Origin: Clostridiaceae bacterium
Lineage (GTDB): Bacteria > Bacillota > Clostridia > Saccharofermentanales > UBA5734
Length of the DNA stretch: 5,347 bases
Assembly (NCBI GenBank): GCA_012727965.1
Contig: JAAYFZ010000149.1
Span: 1-5,347 of the forward strand
Direction: 5' to 3'
Shown here piece after piece: positions 5,108 to 5,347 of this stretch. The notes below the pieces were generated by a model. It was not told the origin of the DNA and did not search any database. It was given only the letters and a program-made list of their open reading frames with translations. Each line of letters starts with the position of its first letter. The stretch's first letter is position 1. Made by a program: the position numbers and the translations under genes.

Positions 5108-5347
5108 CTACTTCAGTATATTTTTCAGCCAACTTGCAGATTTTGTGGCTGTGGCACCTGCAAGTTTAGTCATTCCCTCGGATTTACTAAGCATAATTCC
5201 TAGAGTGGTAAGCGCGCCAATTACTTCAGGCGTTGTTAAAAGAGTCAAAAAAAGTTTTGCGAGTGGCACTCCCATTTTACTGGTTGATGCTGATGCTGCT
5301 ACAGTATCTACCGAATCTTTCACTTCAGAGTAAATCTCATCCTCAAG
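5108..5347 (-). CDS. Hypothetical protein, C-terminal part (runs off the right edge)
   Basis: The minus-strand frame is open from the window edge to TAG 5110-5108. It reads LEDEIYSE before the GTG at 5323, so the gene most likely begins outside the window; GTG 5323 would give 71 residues but has no well-placed ribosome binding site. The visible part is rich in Ala, Thr, Ser and Leu: AASASTSK at about 9-16 from the GTG, a hydrophobic stretch LAKLFLTLLTTPEVIGALTT (21-40) continuing through LGIML (41-45), then a basic Ala/Ser-rich C-terminus ending SASWLKNILK. It is probably membrane-associated. No family is recognised. Its 3' end is joined to the next gene by the shared ribosome binding site, so a common transcript is nearly certain. 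Confidence 0.6.
   Translation of the reverse strand, partial: LEDEIYSEVKDSVDTVAASASTSKMGVPLAKLFLTLLTTPEVIGALTTLGIMLSKSEGMTKLAGATATKSASWLKNILK

Noticed and set aside
5040..5333. Plus-strand open frame of 97 codons at the right edge
   Set aside because: It runs opposite two minus-strand genes that have proper ribosome binding sites and coupling, and it covers their junction; it has no ribosome binding site of its own.
1..5347. CRISPR array, tRNA or rRNA
   Set aside because: No regularly spaced direct repeats, no cloverleaf and no rRNA-like sequence were seen on either strand.

Overview
The window looks like accessory DNA from an anaerobic low-GC Firmicute (class Clostridia is the best guess). 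The evidence is strong AGGAGG-type ribosome binding sites, A/T-rich intergenic DNA, clostridial-style RadC-like and MobC proteins, and a purine-type phosphoribosyltransferase. It reads as three blocks of different origin. No stretch longer than 300 bases lacks a gene; the longest gap is the roughly 190-base divergent region before mobC.

Block A (1 to about 1450, plus strand) is a compact operon: the possible tail of an upstream gene, a DUF7768/DUF4406-like protein of the nucleoside deoxyribosyltransferase-like fold, an unrecognised 84-residue protein, and an overlapping RadC-like JAB-domain protein. Such genes are common in phages, plasmids and integrative elements, so this is probably the end of a mobile element.

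Block B (about 1456 to about 3300) looks chromosomal. It opens abruptly with the C-terminal third of a sodium:alanine/glycine symporter (AGCS family), whose first two thirds are absent, so the A/B border is a recombination or insertion junction. A long perfect hairpin then serves as a shared terminator. Beyond it, on the minus strand, a purine PRTase gene with a recognisable promoter precedes an unrecognised 187-residue acidic protein.

Block C (about 3320 to 5347) is more A/T-rich and looks mobile. A 242-residue protein ending in a CFI-box-type C-terminal domain is divergent from a mobC relaxosome gene. Between them lie two short perfect inverted repeats that resemble an origin of transfer. 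No relaxase follows mobC. Convergent to it, three closely spaced small minus-strand genes enter from the right edge: two short proteins with hydrophobic segments and a tiny Cys-rich protein whose first zinc knuckle is interrupted by an in-frame TGA. I do not recognise this three-gene cassette.

The points most worth a second look are the relaxase-less mobC/oriT module beside the CFI-box gene, the unknown small-protein cassette with the TGA-interrupted knuckle, and the symporter junction.
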